Shown piece by piece: positions 9,299-18,762 of a DNA stretch of 64,000 nt (position 1 is the stretch's first letter; every line of letters starts with the position of its first letter). The position numbers and the translations under genes were made by a program. Below the pieces are notes generated by a model. The model was not told the origin of the DNA. It searched no databases and saw only the letters and a program-made list of their open reading frames with translations. Origin of the DNA: Paenibacillus caseinilyticus (GTDB lineage Bacteria; Bacillota; Bacilli; Paenibacillales; NBRC-103111); contig NZ_JAQAGY010000008.1 of assembly GCF_027533645.1 (NCBI RefSeq), positions 1 through 64,000 on the forward strand, in the 5' to 3' direction.

Positions 9299-10468
9299 TT
9301 AACATTCGAGCGGCTTCTTCCGGAGATCCTCTGGCATCGGCCGGCCCAGCACCCTATAGTAAATCTCTTCGTACTGCCGCGTAATCACGTCGTTGCAGAA
9401 CGTATACCTTGCCCGGTGGAGGCAGGCCTCCCGCAGCTTGGCAGCGTGGGCTTCGTCCGTTAAGATCCTGCGCGCATACTCCGCCATAGCCTCCACATCG
9501 CCGATCTCGGCGAGATACCCCGACTCCCCATGTGTGATGAGTTCGGGAATACCTCCCGCATTCGAAGCCACCGTAGGTACGCCGCAGGCCATCGCTTCGA
9601 GAGCTACGAGTCCGAAGCTCTCTTTCTCCGACGGAAGCAGCATCACATCGGCCAGCGAGAGGAGCTGGGCGACGTCATCCTGCTTGCCGCAGAAGGTCAC
9701 CCGGTCGAGCAGACCCTTCTCCTTCACTTTGCACAGCACTTTGGAAAGCTCCGGACCTTCGCCCACGAAAAGCAGCCGGGCCGGCACGTCCTTCCTCACC
9801 CTGTCGAAGATCTCGACTACGTCGGTCACCCGCTTGACTGGACGGAAGTTCGAGATATGAATAAGTATCTTTTCGTCCGGATGGGCGAATTCTTTGCGGA
9901 GCGCAGCTACCTCGCGCGGATAATAGACGCGCTTGTCCACAAAATTATAGGCAAGGTCGATCTCCTTCGTAATCCCGAGCAGCTTCCGGGTCTCACGGAT
10001 GAGATCATCGGAGACCGCAGTTACCGCATCGCTGCCGTTGATGGCATAAGCGATCAGATCGCTCAGCGACTCATCTTGGGCAAGTACGGTAATATCTGTC
10101 CCGTGCAGCGTGGTAACGACTTTGAGCTGGTCGCCGACCATCTGCTTGGCCAGCAGCGCACAGACCGCGTGAGGAATGGCGTAATGCACATGAAGCAAAT
10201 CCAGCTCTTGCAGCTTCACTACCTGAGCGAGCTTGCTGGCCAGCGAGAGGTCATAAGGAGGATATTTAAACACATAATAGTCGTTAACCTCGACTTCGTG
10301 ATAAAAAATGTTGCGGTCGAACTTCCCGAGACGGAAAGGCATGCTGTGAGTAATAAAATGCACCTCATGCCCCTTCTCCGCCAGCAGCTTGCCGAGCTCC
10401 GTCGCTACGACGCCCGATCCGCCCAAGGTAGGATAACAGGTAATTCCGATTTTTAGCCGGTTCTTCAA
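9299..10468 (-). CDS. bshA: N-acetyl-alpha-D-glucosaminyl L-malate synthase
   Basis: 389 aa, GT4 family glycosyltransferase with two Rossmann-like domains. It couples UDP-GlcNAc to L-malate, the first step of bacillithiol synthesis. Signature segments include GITCYPTLGGSGVVATELGK at the N-terminus, HVHYAIPHA, TTLHGTDITVL, and the C-terminal donor-site motif PSEKESFGLVALEAMACGVP. bshB1 follows upstream with a 34-nt gap, so the first two steps of the pathway are together; bshC is not in the window. Confidence 0.95.
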   Translation of the reverse strand: MKNRLKIGITCYPTLGGSGVVATELGKLLAEKGHEVHFITHSMPFRLGKFDRNIFYHEVEVNDYYVFKYPPYDLSLASKLAQVVKLQELDLLHVHYAIPHAVCALLAKQMVGDQLKVVTTLHGTDITVLAQDESLSDLIAYAINGSDAVTAVSDDLIRETRKLLGITKEIDLAYNFVDKRVYYPREVAALRKEFAHPDEKILIHISNFRPVKRVTDVVEIFDRVRKDVPARLLFVGEGPELSKVLCKVKEKGLLDRVTFCGKQDDVAQLLSLADVMLLPSEKESFGLVALEAMACGVPTVASNAGGIPELITHGESGYLAEIGDVEAMAEYARRILTDEAHAAKLREACLHRARYTFCNDVITRQYEEIYYRVLGRPMPEDLRKKPLEC

Positions 10469-10502
10469 GATGGTGCCTCCCCTCTTTATCTGCCGAGCTT
10501 CC

Positions 10503-11201
10503 TTACAATAAGTCTGCCATATAAGGCAGCTTGGATATGAACCCTTCTGCGTAAACTACCGAACGCTTTTGCCCAAGCAGTGCGTCCCGGGCTTCCACTC
10601 GCTCAAGATAATTTTGATTGAGCGGGGTGGCCACATAATCATTGCCTGCGCCGGCCGCTTCGAACTGGGAACGGTACGCACGCAGAGAAGCGCGTTTGCT
10701 TTCGTAGACGGAGCTGACATCCACCATGACATCCGGCACCGTCACATCGTTTATGAAATAAAAATAGCAATCCTGTACTGCATGCGCTTCAGCCTCCGGC
10801 AAGTACTTGCGCAGTTTTGCATTGAATACCGCTTCCTGTACGAGACGGCTGCAGGCGATATGATCCGGATGCCGGTCCTCCCAGTAAGGGGCGAACACGG
10901 CACGCGGCTTCCAGCGGCGGATCTCCAGCACAATCCGGTCGACGAGCTCCGCCCTGAGCTCGAGCCCGCGATCCGGGAGTCCCAGATTGCTGCGGTGCAC
11001 GAGTCCAAGGCTCTTGGAGGCTTCCTCGGCCTCTGCCTGCCGAATCTCGACTGTTCCGTTGGAGGACATCTCCGCCCGGGTCAGGTCACAGATGCCGACC
11101 CGCAGCCCCCGCTCCGTCGCTTTGGCGATCGTACCGCCCATACCGATCTCCGCATCATCCGGATGAGCACCGAAAATCAACAAATCCAGCCTATCACTCA
11201 T
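10503..11201 (-). CDS. bshB1: Bacillithiol biosynthesis deacetylase BshB1
   Basis: 232 aa, LmbE/PIG-L family. Zinc site [12 protein letters not shown] (residues 12-23) and the distal HPDH (in [12 protein letters not shown]) are present. It removes the acetyl group of GlcNAc-malate, the second step of bacillithiol synthesis. It overlaps mgsA by 8 nt and stands before bshA, which supports the pathway assignment rather than another LmbE deacetylase. Confidence 0.95.
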   Translation of the reverse strand: MSDRLDLLIFGAHPDDAEIGMGGTIAKATERGLRVGICDLTRAEMSSNGTVEIRQAEAEEASKSLGLVHRSNLGLPDRGLELRAELVDRIVLEIRRWKPRAVFAPYWEDRHPDHIACSRLVQEAVFNAKLRKYLPEAEAHAVQDCYFYFINDVTVPDVMVDVSSVYESKRASLRAYRSQFEAAGAGNDYVATPLNQNYLERVEARDALLGQKRSVVYAEGFISKLPYMADLL

Positions 11202-11622
11202 GGTCGATCCCCGGCTTATACTTATGTACGAGTTCTCTCCAGCCGAAGTCGCCGCGGTCCAGTGCTTTCACCAGAATCTCGGCGGTTGCAATATTGGTGG
11301 CGCAAGGAATGCCCTGAACATCGCACAGCCTCAGCAGGGCAATAATATCCGGTTCGTGGGGCTGCGCCATGAGCGGGTCACGCAGGAAGATGATCAAATC
11401 CATCTCATTGGTGGCTACAAGAGCCCCGATCTGCTGGTCCCCCCCCAGCGGTCCCGACATGAAGCGGTGGATGCTCAGCTTCGTCCGCTCCATAATCCGG
11501 GAGCCGGTCGTGCCTGTAGCATACAACTCGTGATGCTGGAACACCGTTTCATATGCCGTTACAAAATTTACCATCTCGTCTTTCTTACGGTCATGCGCGA
11601 TCAATGCAATCTTCATGCTCAT
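11194..11622 (-). CDS. mgsA: Methylglyoxal synthase
   Basis: 142 aa. It converts dihydroxyacetone phosphate to methylglyoxal, a glycolytic bypass when phosphate is short. Conserved blocks: [36 protein letters not shown] with the catalytic Asp, and [12 protein letters not shown]. It overlaps bshB1; bacillithiol is used for methylglyoxal detoxification, so the linkage makes sense. Confidence 0.96.
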   Translation of the reverse strand: MSMKIALIAHDRKKDEMVNFVTAYETVFQHHELYATGTTGSRIMERTKLSIHRFMSGPLGGDQQIGALVATNEMDLIIFLRDPLMAQPHEPDIIALLRLCDVQGIPCATNIATAEILVKALDRGDFGWRELVHKYKPGIDHE

Positions 11623-11753
11623 CTCTGCTTCCTGCTCCTCTCCGGTATCCAGCCAAGCTCGTTATTCGTTCGTGCCGCGATTCTCCGTCCTACAAAACGA
11701 GGACCGCGGTCAAGAAACCGCACTACCGGTCTCTTCCCGTGTCCTCCTGACGG

Positions 11754-12557
11754 CTAGTCCATGTAATGCTCGAATCCGTATACCAGGCCGGTATGGGTCA
11801 TGACTTTCTTGACCGCCGTATTCACACCCGGCATATAACCCGCACGGTCATACGAATCGTGACGGATCTTCAAGGTTTGGCCGAAAGCCCCGAACACGAC
11901 TTCCTGCTGGGCGAATACCCCCGGCAGTCTAACGCTATGTATGCGGAATCCGTTGTAATACCCGCCGCGTGATCCTTCGATCGTCTCTTTCTCGTCGGGA
12001 TTCCCCTGACGGAGTTCCTGACGGGCTTCCGAGATGAGCTCCGCCGTTTTGATGGCCGTGCCCGAGGGGGCATCGAGCTTCTGGTCGCCGTGATACTCGA
12101 TGATCTCCAGATGCGGCATATGCTTGGCCGCTTCCGCTGCGAATTTCATCATGAGAATGGCACCGATGGAAAAGTTAGGAGCGATCAGTCCGCCGATTCC
12201 CTTATCGCGGCACAGCTTGTCCAATTCGGCGATATCTTCGGGAGTGAACCCCGTCGTCCCCATCACTGGGCGGACGCCATATTCAATGGCCAGACGGGTG
12301 TTGCGGACAACCGAATGAGGTGTAGTGAAATCAACCAGTACATCAGGTTTTGACTCAGCCAACGCTTGCTCCAAGCTGCCTTTTACCTCAACCCCGCAGG
12401 CCTCGAGTCCTACCAATTTCCCCGCATCTTGACCTTCGACAGACCGGGCGACAGCCGCCGCCAGTTTCAGTGCCGGGTCACCCAGCACCATCTTGACTAC
12501 TTCGCGCCCCATTCGTCCACTGGCGCCGGCTACCGCTACCGTAATGACTTCATTCAT
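11754..12557 (-). CDS. dapB: 4-hydroxy-tetrahydrodipicolinate reductase
   Basis: 267 aa. It reduces hydroxy-tetrahydrodipicolinate with NAD(P)H in lysine, diaminopimelate and dipicolinate synthesis. Nucleotide-binding motif VAVAGASGRMGREV at residues 7-20, catalytic segment IIEYHGDQKLDAPSGTA with the conserved His and Lys, and PNFSIG are intact. It overlaps the upstream TPR gene by 8 nt. The 131 nt to mgsA hold an imperfect GC-rich hairpin (about 11693-11748) that could be a weak terminator. Confidence 0.96.
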   Translation of the reverse strand: MNEVITVAVAGASGRMGREVVKMVLGDPALKLAAAVARSVEGQDAGKLVGLEACGVEVKGSLEQALAESKPDVLVDFTTPHSVVRNTRLAIEYGVRPVMGTTGFTPEDIAELDKLCRDKGIGGLIAPNFSIGAILMMKFAAEAAKHMPHLEIIEYHGDQKLDAPSGTAIKTAELISEARQELRQGNPDEKETIEGSRGGYYNGFRIHSVRLPGVFAQQEVVFGAFGQTLKIRHDSYDRAGYMPGVNTAVKKVMTHTGLVYGFEHYMD

Positions 12558-13113
12558 CAGAATTCTCGTTCCTTTCGGGCTGCATTCCCCTAGGGGAAGC
12601 GTTCTTCATATATTGTTTCCACTTTTGTTCATAGTCTGCGTACAACCTCCGGCCGATCGCGTGCTGGGGATCCAGCTTCAAGAGCTCTTTGAGGCTCCGC
12701 AGCGAGTGTGCATACTCGCCCAGCCTGTGATAGGCCATCCCGAGAAGGAGAAACCCTTCCACGGACAGCGGATCAAGTTCCACGGCCTGCTTCAACAGCT
12801 CGACCGCCATCCAGAGGCGTTCTTCCGGTTCGTCGAACAGCTTCTCCGCCGTGAAGAGCAGCCGTTTCGCCTGCAAATGCTGCAGATGAAACGCATAATG
12901 CTCGTCATGCCCATCCAACGCCACCGCCTGCTGCGCATGCTCGATCGCTTTCTCCAGCTTGTTGCTTCTAGCATAGGTGATCGAGAGCTTATAATGATAT
13001 GCGGGATGCGCCGGATCCAGCGCGATGGCCTTCTCGAACCATGCGACCGCCTGCTCGAAATCATGCTTCAGAATCGATTCGTAAGCTTTACGAATCGCCG
13101 TTTCGCCGTCCAT
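12550..13113 (-). CDS. Tetratricopeptide-repeat protein
   Basis: 187 aa, almost entirely TPR helices: residues about 5-35 (AIRKAYESILKHDFEQAVAWF), 36-70 (AYHYKLSITYARSNKLEKAIEHA), and a pair at 105-165 (AVELLKQAVELDPLSVEGFLLLG). No signal peptide or membrane span. It overlaps dapB, and follows the MazG-like gene by 80 nt. It probably mediates protein contacts; no partner can be deduced. Confidence 0.85.
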   Translation of the reverse strand: MDGETAIRKAYESILKHDFEQAVAWFEKAIALDPAHPAYHYKLSITYARSNKLEKAIEHAQQAVALDGHDEHYAFHLQHLQAKRLLFTAEKLFDEPEERLWMAVELLKQAVELDPLSVEGFLLLGMAYHRLGEYAHSLRSLKELLKLDPQHAIGRRLYADYEQKWKQYMKNASPRGMQPERNENSDE

Positions 13114-13193
13114 CCGCCTTCTCCTCTCAACGGGGTGCCGCCTCGTCCGAAACCTTAAGCCGGATTCGAACAGGGGGATGGTACAGCATATGT

Positions 13194-13535
13194 TCAGGCT
13201 TCGGGTTCGGTGTTGATTTTCGTCCAGCGATTCGCATCCCGGGTGCGGAATTTATGCATGACTTTGTCATGCGCCTCGTTCAGATCGATCCCGAGCGAAT
13301 TTGCGAAGCAAATCGTAATAAAGAGAATATCCCCAAGCTCGAGTTCTATGGAGTTGTCTTCCTCCCCCGGCTTCTTCGGCTTCTCTCCGAACCTGTGGTT
13401 GACTTCGCGGGCAAGTTCCCCGACCTCCTCGGACATGCGGGCCAGCATCGTAAGGGGCTGGAAATACCCTTCTTTGAACTGGGATATGTATGCATCGACC
13501 TCGGTTTGGAGGTCCTTTAGCGTTTTATCGGCCAT
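13194..13535 (-). CDS. ypjD: MazG-like nucleotide pyrophosphohydrolase
   Basis: 113 aa, single-domain all-alpha NTP pyrophosphatase. The metal-binding pattern SEEVGELAREVN (about residues 36-47) and ELGDILF (about 68-74) fits the EExxE/ExxD motif. B. subtilis YpjD holds the same position beside dapB and ypjC. It is thought to hydrolyse unusual nucleotides; the substrate is unknown. It is probably the first gene of the run ending with birA. Confidence 0.88.
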   Translation of the reverse strand: MADKTLKDLQTEVDAYISQFKEGYFQPLTMLARMSEEVGELAREVNHRFGEKPKKPGEEDNSIELELGDILFITICFANSLGIDLNEAHDKVMHKFRTRDANRWTKINTEPEA

Positions 13536-13632
13536 GAGATCGCCTTCACCAACCTTACACCATTGTTCAGTCCGCAGGATCGGACATTAGTACCATGTTA
13601 ACGCAAAAGAAGGCCGAATGACAAATGATTTT

Positions 13633-13641
13633 TGCTATAAT
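13633..13641 (+). promoter_or_regulatory. Extended -10 promoter for the YitT-family gene
   Basis: TGCTATAAT (TG at 13633-13634, TATAAT 13636-13641) with no good -35 box, about 58 nt before the start codon. This is the only plus-strand gene here. Confidence 0.5.
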
Positions 13642-13698
13642 AGGGTAATCTCTATGTAGGTCCGGCATCCATGCCGACCGATTCCCGGGAGGTCTATC

Positions 13699-14565
13699 AT
13701 GGCACATATCCAATCGATCATCAAAACCATTATTCCGATTTTGTTCGGCACGGCCATTTATGCATTCGGTCTTCATTATTTCGTGATCCCGAACGAAATT
13801 ATGGAAGGCGGCGTGACTGGGATCGCGCTGCTGCTCAAATATATCTTCGGACTGCAGCCTTCCATCTCCACCCTGCTGCTGAACGTCCCGTTGTTTTTCG
13901 TAGGCTGGCGCTTCTTAGGCCGTACGCCGATGCTCTACACCATGGTCGGTACCCTCTCCGTTTCTTTCTTCCTATGGATCATGGAAGAGCTCATCCATAC
14001 CGGCTGGCTCGTACCCTTCAAGACGGAGAACGACCTATTCCTGGTGGCTGCCTATACCGGCGTCACCTTGGGTACGGGCCTTGGCATCGTCTTCCGCTAT
14101 GGCGGAACGACTGGCGGCGCGGACATCCTTGCAAGAATCGCTCACAAATGGAAAGGATGGAGCATCGGCCGGACCATCCTTATGATCGATGTAGTGGTCA
14201 TCGGACTCTCCGTGTTCTTCTTGCCGGTCGAAAAGATCCTCTATACATTCGTGGCCGTGTTCATTGCTTCTAAGCTGATCGATGTCATGATCGAAGGATC
14301 CTATGCCACTCAAGCCTTCACGATCATATCGAACCGTTCGGAGGAAGTGGCCGCAGTCATCACCCGGGAGCTCGACCGGGGAGCGACCATCTTCCCGGCC
14401 TTCGGCGCGTACTCGAACCAGCCCAAGAACGTGATCTACTGTGTCGTATCCCGTACCGAAATGAAAAGGCTCAAAGACCTCGTCCACTCGATCGATCCCC
14501 TCGCGTTTCTCATCATCACGAAGGTACACGATGTCGTAGGCGAAGGCTTCAAGCCTAATGGCTGA
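13699..14565 (+). CDS. ypjC: YitT-family membrane protein (YpjC)
   Basis: 288 aa. About five membrane helices occupy residues 10-195 (for example IIPILFGTAIYAFGLHYFVIP and VGTLSVSFFLWIME), followed by a cytoplasmic DUF2179-type domain (about residues 200-285) with SYATQAFTIISNRSEEV. It includes the family motif MEGGVTGIALLLKYIFG. The start follows GGGAGGTCTATC. It is divergent from ypjD and convergent with ypjB. Function unknown; YitT proteins are suspected transporters. Confidence 0.9.
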   Translation: MAHIQSIIKTIIPILFGTAIYAFGLHYFVIPNEIMEGGVTGIALLLKYIFGLQPSISTLLLNVPLFFVGWRFLGRTPMLYTMVGTLSVSFFLWIMEELIHTGWLVPFKTENDLFLVAAYTGVTLGTGLGIVFRYGGTTGGADILARIAHKWKGWSIGRTILMIDVVVIGLSVFFLPVEKILYTFVAVFIASKLIDVMIEGSYATQAFTIISNRSEEVAAVITRELDRGATIFPAFGAYSNQPKNVIYCVVSRTEMKRLKDLVHSIDPLAFLIITKVHDVVGEGFKPNG

Positions 14566-14604
14566 GCCGCTGTTTCTGTTCCTGTACCGGCCGGGGGAGG
14601 GAAC

Positions 14605-15483
14605 CTAGAAGGTCTCTTCGCCGCCCCGCCGGACGGGAACAAGGCCCCCGTCTTTCTTCGATAGCCTCCACCCGGCGAACGCAAGGGCAGCCAAGATCAC
14701 CGAACCGAAGGTCAAGGTCCATAGGATCGGATGCGGCGGTTCAGGGTAGGGGAGATAGGCTGTCGTTTCTTTCTTCATAAACAGCTTGTCAATCGTCTGC
14801 CGGAGCGGAGCAGCGGCATTCTGGACGTTGCGGATATGTTCCGCCGTCCCGTCCGTCTGACTGCCGATGAAAGTCACGAGCGAATCCAATCGGGCCACAT
14901 CTGCCGCATCTCTCGAGATGATCAGCGAGGGGTGAATCACCTCCACGTGCTGCCTGAGTGCGTCGGCCCCCTCTTTCATCATCCCCCGATTCCCCTCTAC
15001 CGAGGCTTTTTCCACCGCATTCACATCATCCTGCAGTGTCTTGTAATGCCCGAGCCACAACGGCTGGTTCTTATTCATCAAAGCATCCGCGGCCAGCCTC
15101 AGCCTAGTCGCCGCCGTTTGTCCCTGCAGCGGATTGTACCGGACAGCCTGGAACACTTTTTTCGTCTCCGTTAAGGTCTGCGTCAGCGCATTCATGCCTT
15201 CTACGGTAGTGATTCCTTCAAAGCGGATTTGTGGAATCTGATCGCTGAGCTGCGCCAGTGCCATTCTGCCGCCGGATACATCTCCCGCCAGCACCTTCTG
15301 ATACATTCCCTCCGCTGTTTGGTTCAATAATTCCAACTGTTGCCGCTGGGCCTCCGTCGGTTCAACCCCGGCAGACGGCTCCCCTGTACTGGTGGTGCTG
15401 CAGCCCGCGCCCAGCAGCAAACAGCACGCCAGCAGGATGATAAGGCCGATTCTTCTTCCTCTCCGGTCACCGAACACCGTCAT
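14605..15483 (-). CDS. ypjB: Sporulation protein YpjB
   Basis: 292 aa. N-terminal lipoprotein-type signal (LIILLACCLLLGAGC, lipobox Cys about residue 28), a helical extracytoplasmic domain of about 200 residues, and one C-terminal membrane helix (ILWTLTFGSVILAALAFAGW) with a basic tail. This layout and its place between ypjC and ypjA match B. subtilis YpjB, whose loss affects sporulation. Molecular role unknown. Confidence 0.85.
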   Translation of the reverse strand: MTVFGDRRGRRIGLIILLACCLLLGAGCSTTSTGEPSAGVEPTEAQRQQLELLNQTAEGMYQKVLAGDVSGGRMALAQLSDQIPQIRFEGITTVEGMNALTQTLTETKKVFQAVRYNPLQGQTAATRLRLAADALMNKNQPLWLGHYKTLQDDVNAVEKASVEGNRGMMKEGADALRQHVEVIHPSLIISRDAADVARLDSLVTFIGSQTDGTAEHIRNVQNAAAPLRQTIDKLFMKKETTAYLPYPEPPHPILWTLTFGSVILAALAFAGWRLSKKDGGLVPVRRGGEETF

Positions 15484-15536
15484 CCCCTCCTAGGACATCT
15501 TATGGAGGTTTGTCCGGGTTTAGACCGCTTTTGTCC

Positions 15537-16208
15537 TTAGCCGGCAGGACGCTTTCCGGTACGATTCCATAACCGCACCGCTACCGCGATCCCTATACTG
15601 ATCACGCTCATGCCAAGCGTGAACAAGGCGACAGAAACCAGGTCATCCTCCAGTACTTCGGGCAGCCACGGATAGACGCCCATCCCATAGTCGACGGCTT
15701 CGTTCAGCAGAACCCATGCGGCGACCGGAACAATGGAGATCCAGCGGTAGCGGTATAGTGCCGCATAGAGCAGTGCTTCCGCGGCCATGCCGAGATGGGA
15801 GAAGGTCAGCATCCAATCCTGCCACACCGGAGCGTCGCCTTGGTAGGCGGCCGCCCAGATCATCGCCACCGCCCATATTCCGTATTTAAAAGAGGTCACC
15901 AGGGCGAACACTTCTACGATCCCTCTCCAGGCACCGACAGGCGCGGATGGCGCCTCTCCCCCTCTTCTGCGGTCCCGAATCAGAAACCATATGAATATAG
16001 TAAAGAATAAGCTCGCCGTCGGACTATCCGGAACGAAGGGAAGCAGATATCCCAGGTTCATTTCATGGGTCGTATACAAGAGCTGCTTCCAGTACCACTG
16101 ATAACCATATACCGTCCCCAGCAGGTTAATCCAGAACAGACTCCAGAGCATGAAACCGCTAGTCAAAAACGCTCTTGAAAACCAATAGGTCCAGCGAAAC
16201 GGAGCCAA
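15537..16208 (-). CDS. ypjA: DUF1405 family membrane protein (YpjA)
   Basis: 223 aa with five or six membrane helices (for example LFTIFIWFLI, LLYAALYRYRWISIVPVAAWVLL and VSVALFTLGMSVISIGIAVAV). It is next to qcrC, as in B. subtilis, and probably shares its operon only by readthrough since a terminator lies between. Function unknown; a link to the respiratory complex is suggested only by position. Confidence 0.85.
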   Translation of the reverse strand: MAPFRWTYWFSRAFLTSGFMLWSLFWINLLGTVYGYQWYWKQLLYTTHEMNLGYLLPFVPDSPTASLFFTIFIWFLIRDRRRGGEAPSAPVGAWRGIVEVFALVTSFKYGIWAVAMIWAAAYQGDAPVWQDWMLTFSHLGMAAEALLYAALYRYRWISIVPVAAWVLLNEAVDYGMGVYPWLPEVLEDDLVSVALFTLGMSVISIGIAVAVRLWNRTGKRPAG

Positions 16209-16281
16209 GCCTAATCCTCCCTATAGCAGTCTCCATCCTAAGACTCATACGACTGCCGAATGTCTTGTCTTTCGCCCTCTT

Positions 16282-16320
16282 TGAAAAAAACCTGACCGAT
16301 GAATACGGCCAGGTTTTTAA
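16282..16320 (-). terminator. Terminator after qcrC
   Basis: Minus strand AAACCTGGCCG, loop, CGGTCAGGTTTTTTT: strong hairpin with a T-tract a few bases past the qcrC stop. Confidence 0.88.
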
Positions 16321-16325
16321 ATCGT

Positions 16326-17219
16326 TTATTGTGCTGCTTTTTGCTTCGAAAGCCAATCAGCGAGCTTGTCGAGATCGGCGTCGGACAAGCCTTTGCCGAT
16401 GTTAGCATCATATTGCGGAGGCATGTTTCCTTGGCCATTCTTCATGATGCCAAGAATCGCAGCTTTGTCATGCGAATCGCCTACACCGCGAAGGGCAGGG
16501 ATCTTGGCAGAAGGCATCCCTTTGAGATCTCCGCCATGGCAGGAGATACAAGTTGACTTCTGATAGATCGCTGCTGCCGGATCATCCGGAGCCACGATCG
16601 CAGCAGCAGAAGCCGCAGGCTTCTTGGCGCCGCCGCCTTGACCGCCGGCCGTTCCCTTACTTGCATGCATTTCTTCTTCCCGCTTGATGTGCTCAGGGAT
16701 GATGTTCTTCTCCTTAAGCTCATGCTGGTAGTGGGACCAAGAAGTAATCGTAAGATACGTAACGGCAATAAGGCTGAGGAACATAAGTGTCGATGCAATC
16801 GGACGACGGTAAAAACGTCTTTCTTTGCCGGTGTCCAGGAACGGAGCAAGCAGCAATCCGCCGAACAATACGCCCGGAACACCAAGCGTTCCGAGTACGA
16901 TAAATTTATCCGATGTATAAGGATATTTCAGGAGCTGGTACATGAAGAGGAAGTACCAGTCCGGCATCGGAATGAACTGGGTGTTGGTCGGGTCCGCCGG
17001 ATAGCCGAGCGGTGCCGCTTCGGACATAACCAAAGCGAGAATTCCGCAGAGCACCACAACGCCAACCATCCACTCTTTCAGCAGGAAGTTCGGCACGAAT
17101 ACTTCCGATCTCCCGGGGTACGCTGAAAAATCTTGAGGAATCAGCTTGGACGCTTTAGAGCGTACGCGCGAATCCCCGACAAACACGATTTTTTCATCAT
17201 TATTAGGACCGTGAGCCAC
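16326..17219 (-). CDS. qcrC: Menaquinol:cytochrome c reductase, cytochrome b/c subunit
   Basis: 297 aa from GTG preceded by AAGGAGGGG at 8 nt; the ATG 27 nt further up has no RBS. The N-terminal part resembles cytochrome b6f subunit IV, with membrane helices around residues 50-75, 105-135 and 140-165 and the quinone-site PDWYFLF. A glycine/alanine linker leads to a cytochrome c domain with heme motif CISCH (about residue 225) and a distal Met in GNMPPQYD. This fusion is typical of Bacillota bc complexes. Confidence 0.94.
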   Translation of the reverse strand: MAHGPNNDEKIVFVGDSRVRSKASKLIPQDFSAYPGRSEVFVPNFLLKEWMVGVVVLCGILALVMSEAAPLGYPADPTNTQFIPMPDWYFLFMYQLLKYPYTSDKFIVLGTLGVPGVLFGGLLLAPFLDTGKERRFYRRPIASTLMFLSLIAVTYLTITSWSHYQHELKEKNIIPEHIKREEEMHASKGTAGGQGGGAKKPAASAAAIVAPDDPAAAIYQKSTCISCHGGDLKGMPSAKIPALRGVGDSHDKAAILGIMKNGQGNMPPQYDANIGKGLSDADLDKLADWLSKQKAAQ

Positions 17220-17282
17220 AATTCGCCCCTCCTTCTCATTTTTCATGACAACCGAGATGCAACAAGCAAGCTGTGCCGCTTT

Positions 17283-17954
17283 TTAGAGCGGACCGGAGAT
17301 CCCTTGCTTGCGGATCATGAAGAAGTGACCGGCGAGCAGGGCAAGCAGCGCTCCCGGAAGGAAGAACACGTGCAGTGCGAAGAAGCGGGTAAGTGTCTGT
17401 GCGCCGACGATCTCGCCGCCTTGCAGGAAGGTCTTCGCATAGGGACCGATGTACGGTGCCGATTCCACGATCTTCAGGGTTACGCTTGTAGCGAAGTACG
17501 CTTTGTTATCCCAAGGAAGCAGGTAGCCAGTCAGGCCGAGACCCAGCATAACAAAGAAAATCAGCATACCGACAACCCAGTTCATCTCGCGGGGTGCCTT
17601 GTAAGAACCCGTGAAGAATACGCGGAGGGTATGTAAGAACATCATGACGATAACCAAGCTCGCACCCCAGTGGTGCATGCCGCGGACGATTACGCCGAAT
17701 GCTACCTTGTGCTGCAGGTAGTCTACGCTCGCGTAAGCGTTGATAATGTCCGGAACGTAGTACATGGTAAGGAACATACCGGACAAGATTTGAATAACTG
17801 TGATAAAGAACGTCAATCCGCCGAAGCAATAAACGAAAGCGGAGAAGTGGTGAGCCGGGTTAACGTGCTCCGGAACTTCGTGATCCGCTACGTCTCTCCA
17901 TATCGGCGTGATGTCCAGACGTTCGTCAATCCAGTTATAGACGTTTTTAAACAT
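17283..17954 (-). CDS. qcrB: Menaquinol:cytochrome c reductase cytochrome b subunit
   Basis: 223 aa, cytochrome b6 type with four membrane helices carrying the heme ligands (HHFSAFVYCFGG..., RGMHHWGASLVIVMMFLHTLRVF, and HVFFLPGALLALLAGHFFMIRK). It oxidises menaquinol and passes electrons across the membrane. It lies between qcrA and qcrC with short gaps and an AAGGAGGCG ribosome-binding site. Confidence 0.96.
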   Translation of the reverse strand: MFKNVYNWIDERLDITPIWRDVADHEVPEHVNPAHHFSAFVYCFGGLTFFITVIQILSGMFLTMYYVPDIINAYASVDYLQHKVAFGVIVRGMHHWGASLVIVMMFLHTLRVFFTGSYKAPREMNWVVGMLIFFVMLGLGLTGYLLPWDNKAYFATSVTLKIVESAPYIGPYAKTFLQGGEIVGAQTLTRFFALHVFFLPGALLALLAGHFFMIRKQGISGPL

Positions 17955-17973
17955 CTGATGCTACGCCTCCTTA

Positions 17974-18519
17974 TTACACCCGTTTGTTCGGACCGAGCTG
18001 ACCGAGGTATACAAAGCCCTGTTCGATTTTTACTTCATACTCATCGAGCGGCAGCGGTGCGACAGCGAGGTTCTTGCCGTCAGCCGTGTAGTGAGCGCCG
18101 TGACAAGGACAATAGTATTGATCCTTGTATTCCGGATTAGCATTCCAGTTCACTGTGCAGCCAAGGTGTTTACAGGTTGGATTCAAAGCGAATACTTTGC
18201 CGTCCTTGCCTTTTGCAATCCAAGCTTCAAGCTCAGGATCGTTCTCGTACCAGCCGTCGACCTGATGCACTTTGAATTTGAAGGATTTCGGTACGTCGGT
18301 TACTTGGGCTTCTTCCACAACCTTCACCCAATCCGCTTGGGATTTAGGCTGAAGGACCGGATCCACTGCGAACCGAACCATCGGAACTATCATGCCTGCA
18401 CCCATGAAAGCTCCCGCTCCACCGAGGGTGTAGGAAAGAAACTGGCGTCTTGACATCTCGCGACGCTTAACCGGTTTCTCACCATGACGCTGCGATTCTT
18501 GATTCGTGCGATCGTTCAT
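17974..18519 (-). CDS. qcrA: Menaquinol:cytochrome c reductase Rieske iron-sulfur subunit
   Basis: 181 aa from the ATG preceded by GGGGG. A twin-arginine-like segment (SRRQFLSYTLGGAGAFMGAG, about residues 23-42) forms the anchor. The Rieske [2Fe-2S] ligands are in CKHLGC and CPCHG, intact. It transfers electrons from menaquinol to cytochrome c. First gene of qcrABC; its promoter lies about 75 nt upstream. Confidence 0.96.
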   Translation of the reverse strand: MNDRTNQESQRHGEKPVKRREMSRRQFLSYTLGGAGAFMGAGMIVPMVRFAVDPVLQPKSQADWVKVVEEAQVTDVPKSFKFKVHQVDGWYENDPELEAWIAKGKDGKVFALNPTCKHLGCTVNWNANPEYKDQYYCPCHGAHYTADGKNLAVAPLPLDEYEVKIEQGFVYLGQLGPNKRV

Positions 18520-18593
18520 TCTCGTTCTACCCCCTTTTGCCACATATATCAGTCGTTCGACATAACTTTACACCATTTACTAGGACATAACTA

Positions 18594-18622
18594 ATAATAG
18601 CTTACGTCATAGGGTGCGTCAA
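18594..18622 (-). promoter_or_regulatory. Sigma-A type promoter for qcrABC
   Basis: TTGACG (18617-18622), 17-nt spacer, TATTAT (18594-18599). It is in the 240-nt gap between ypiF and qcrA. Confidence 0.65.
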
Positions 18623-18762
18623 GAATGGAGAGGAGCCATTCCGGCTTGGAATAGGAAGCCTCCAAGACACTTTTAACGAAATTGTCACAACTGAAATTTG
18701 ACATTTCGGTAAACAGGTTCTTCCATAGAATTTGCAATAATCTCACAGTTCATACATGCTTC

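Noticed and set aside
18675-18700. Half of a Rex operator (TTGTGA) upstream of the qcr promoter
   Set aside because: The second half (TCACAA) in the right spacing is absent, so the site is not convincing.
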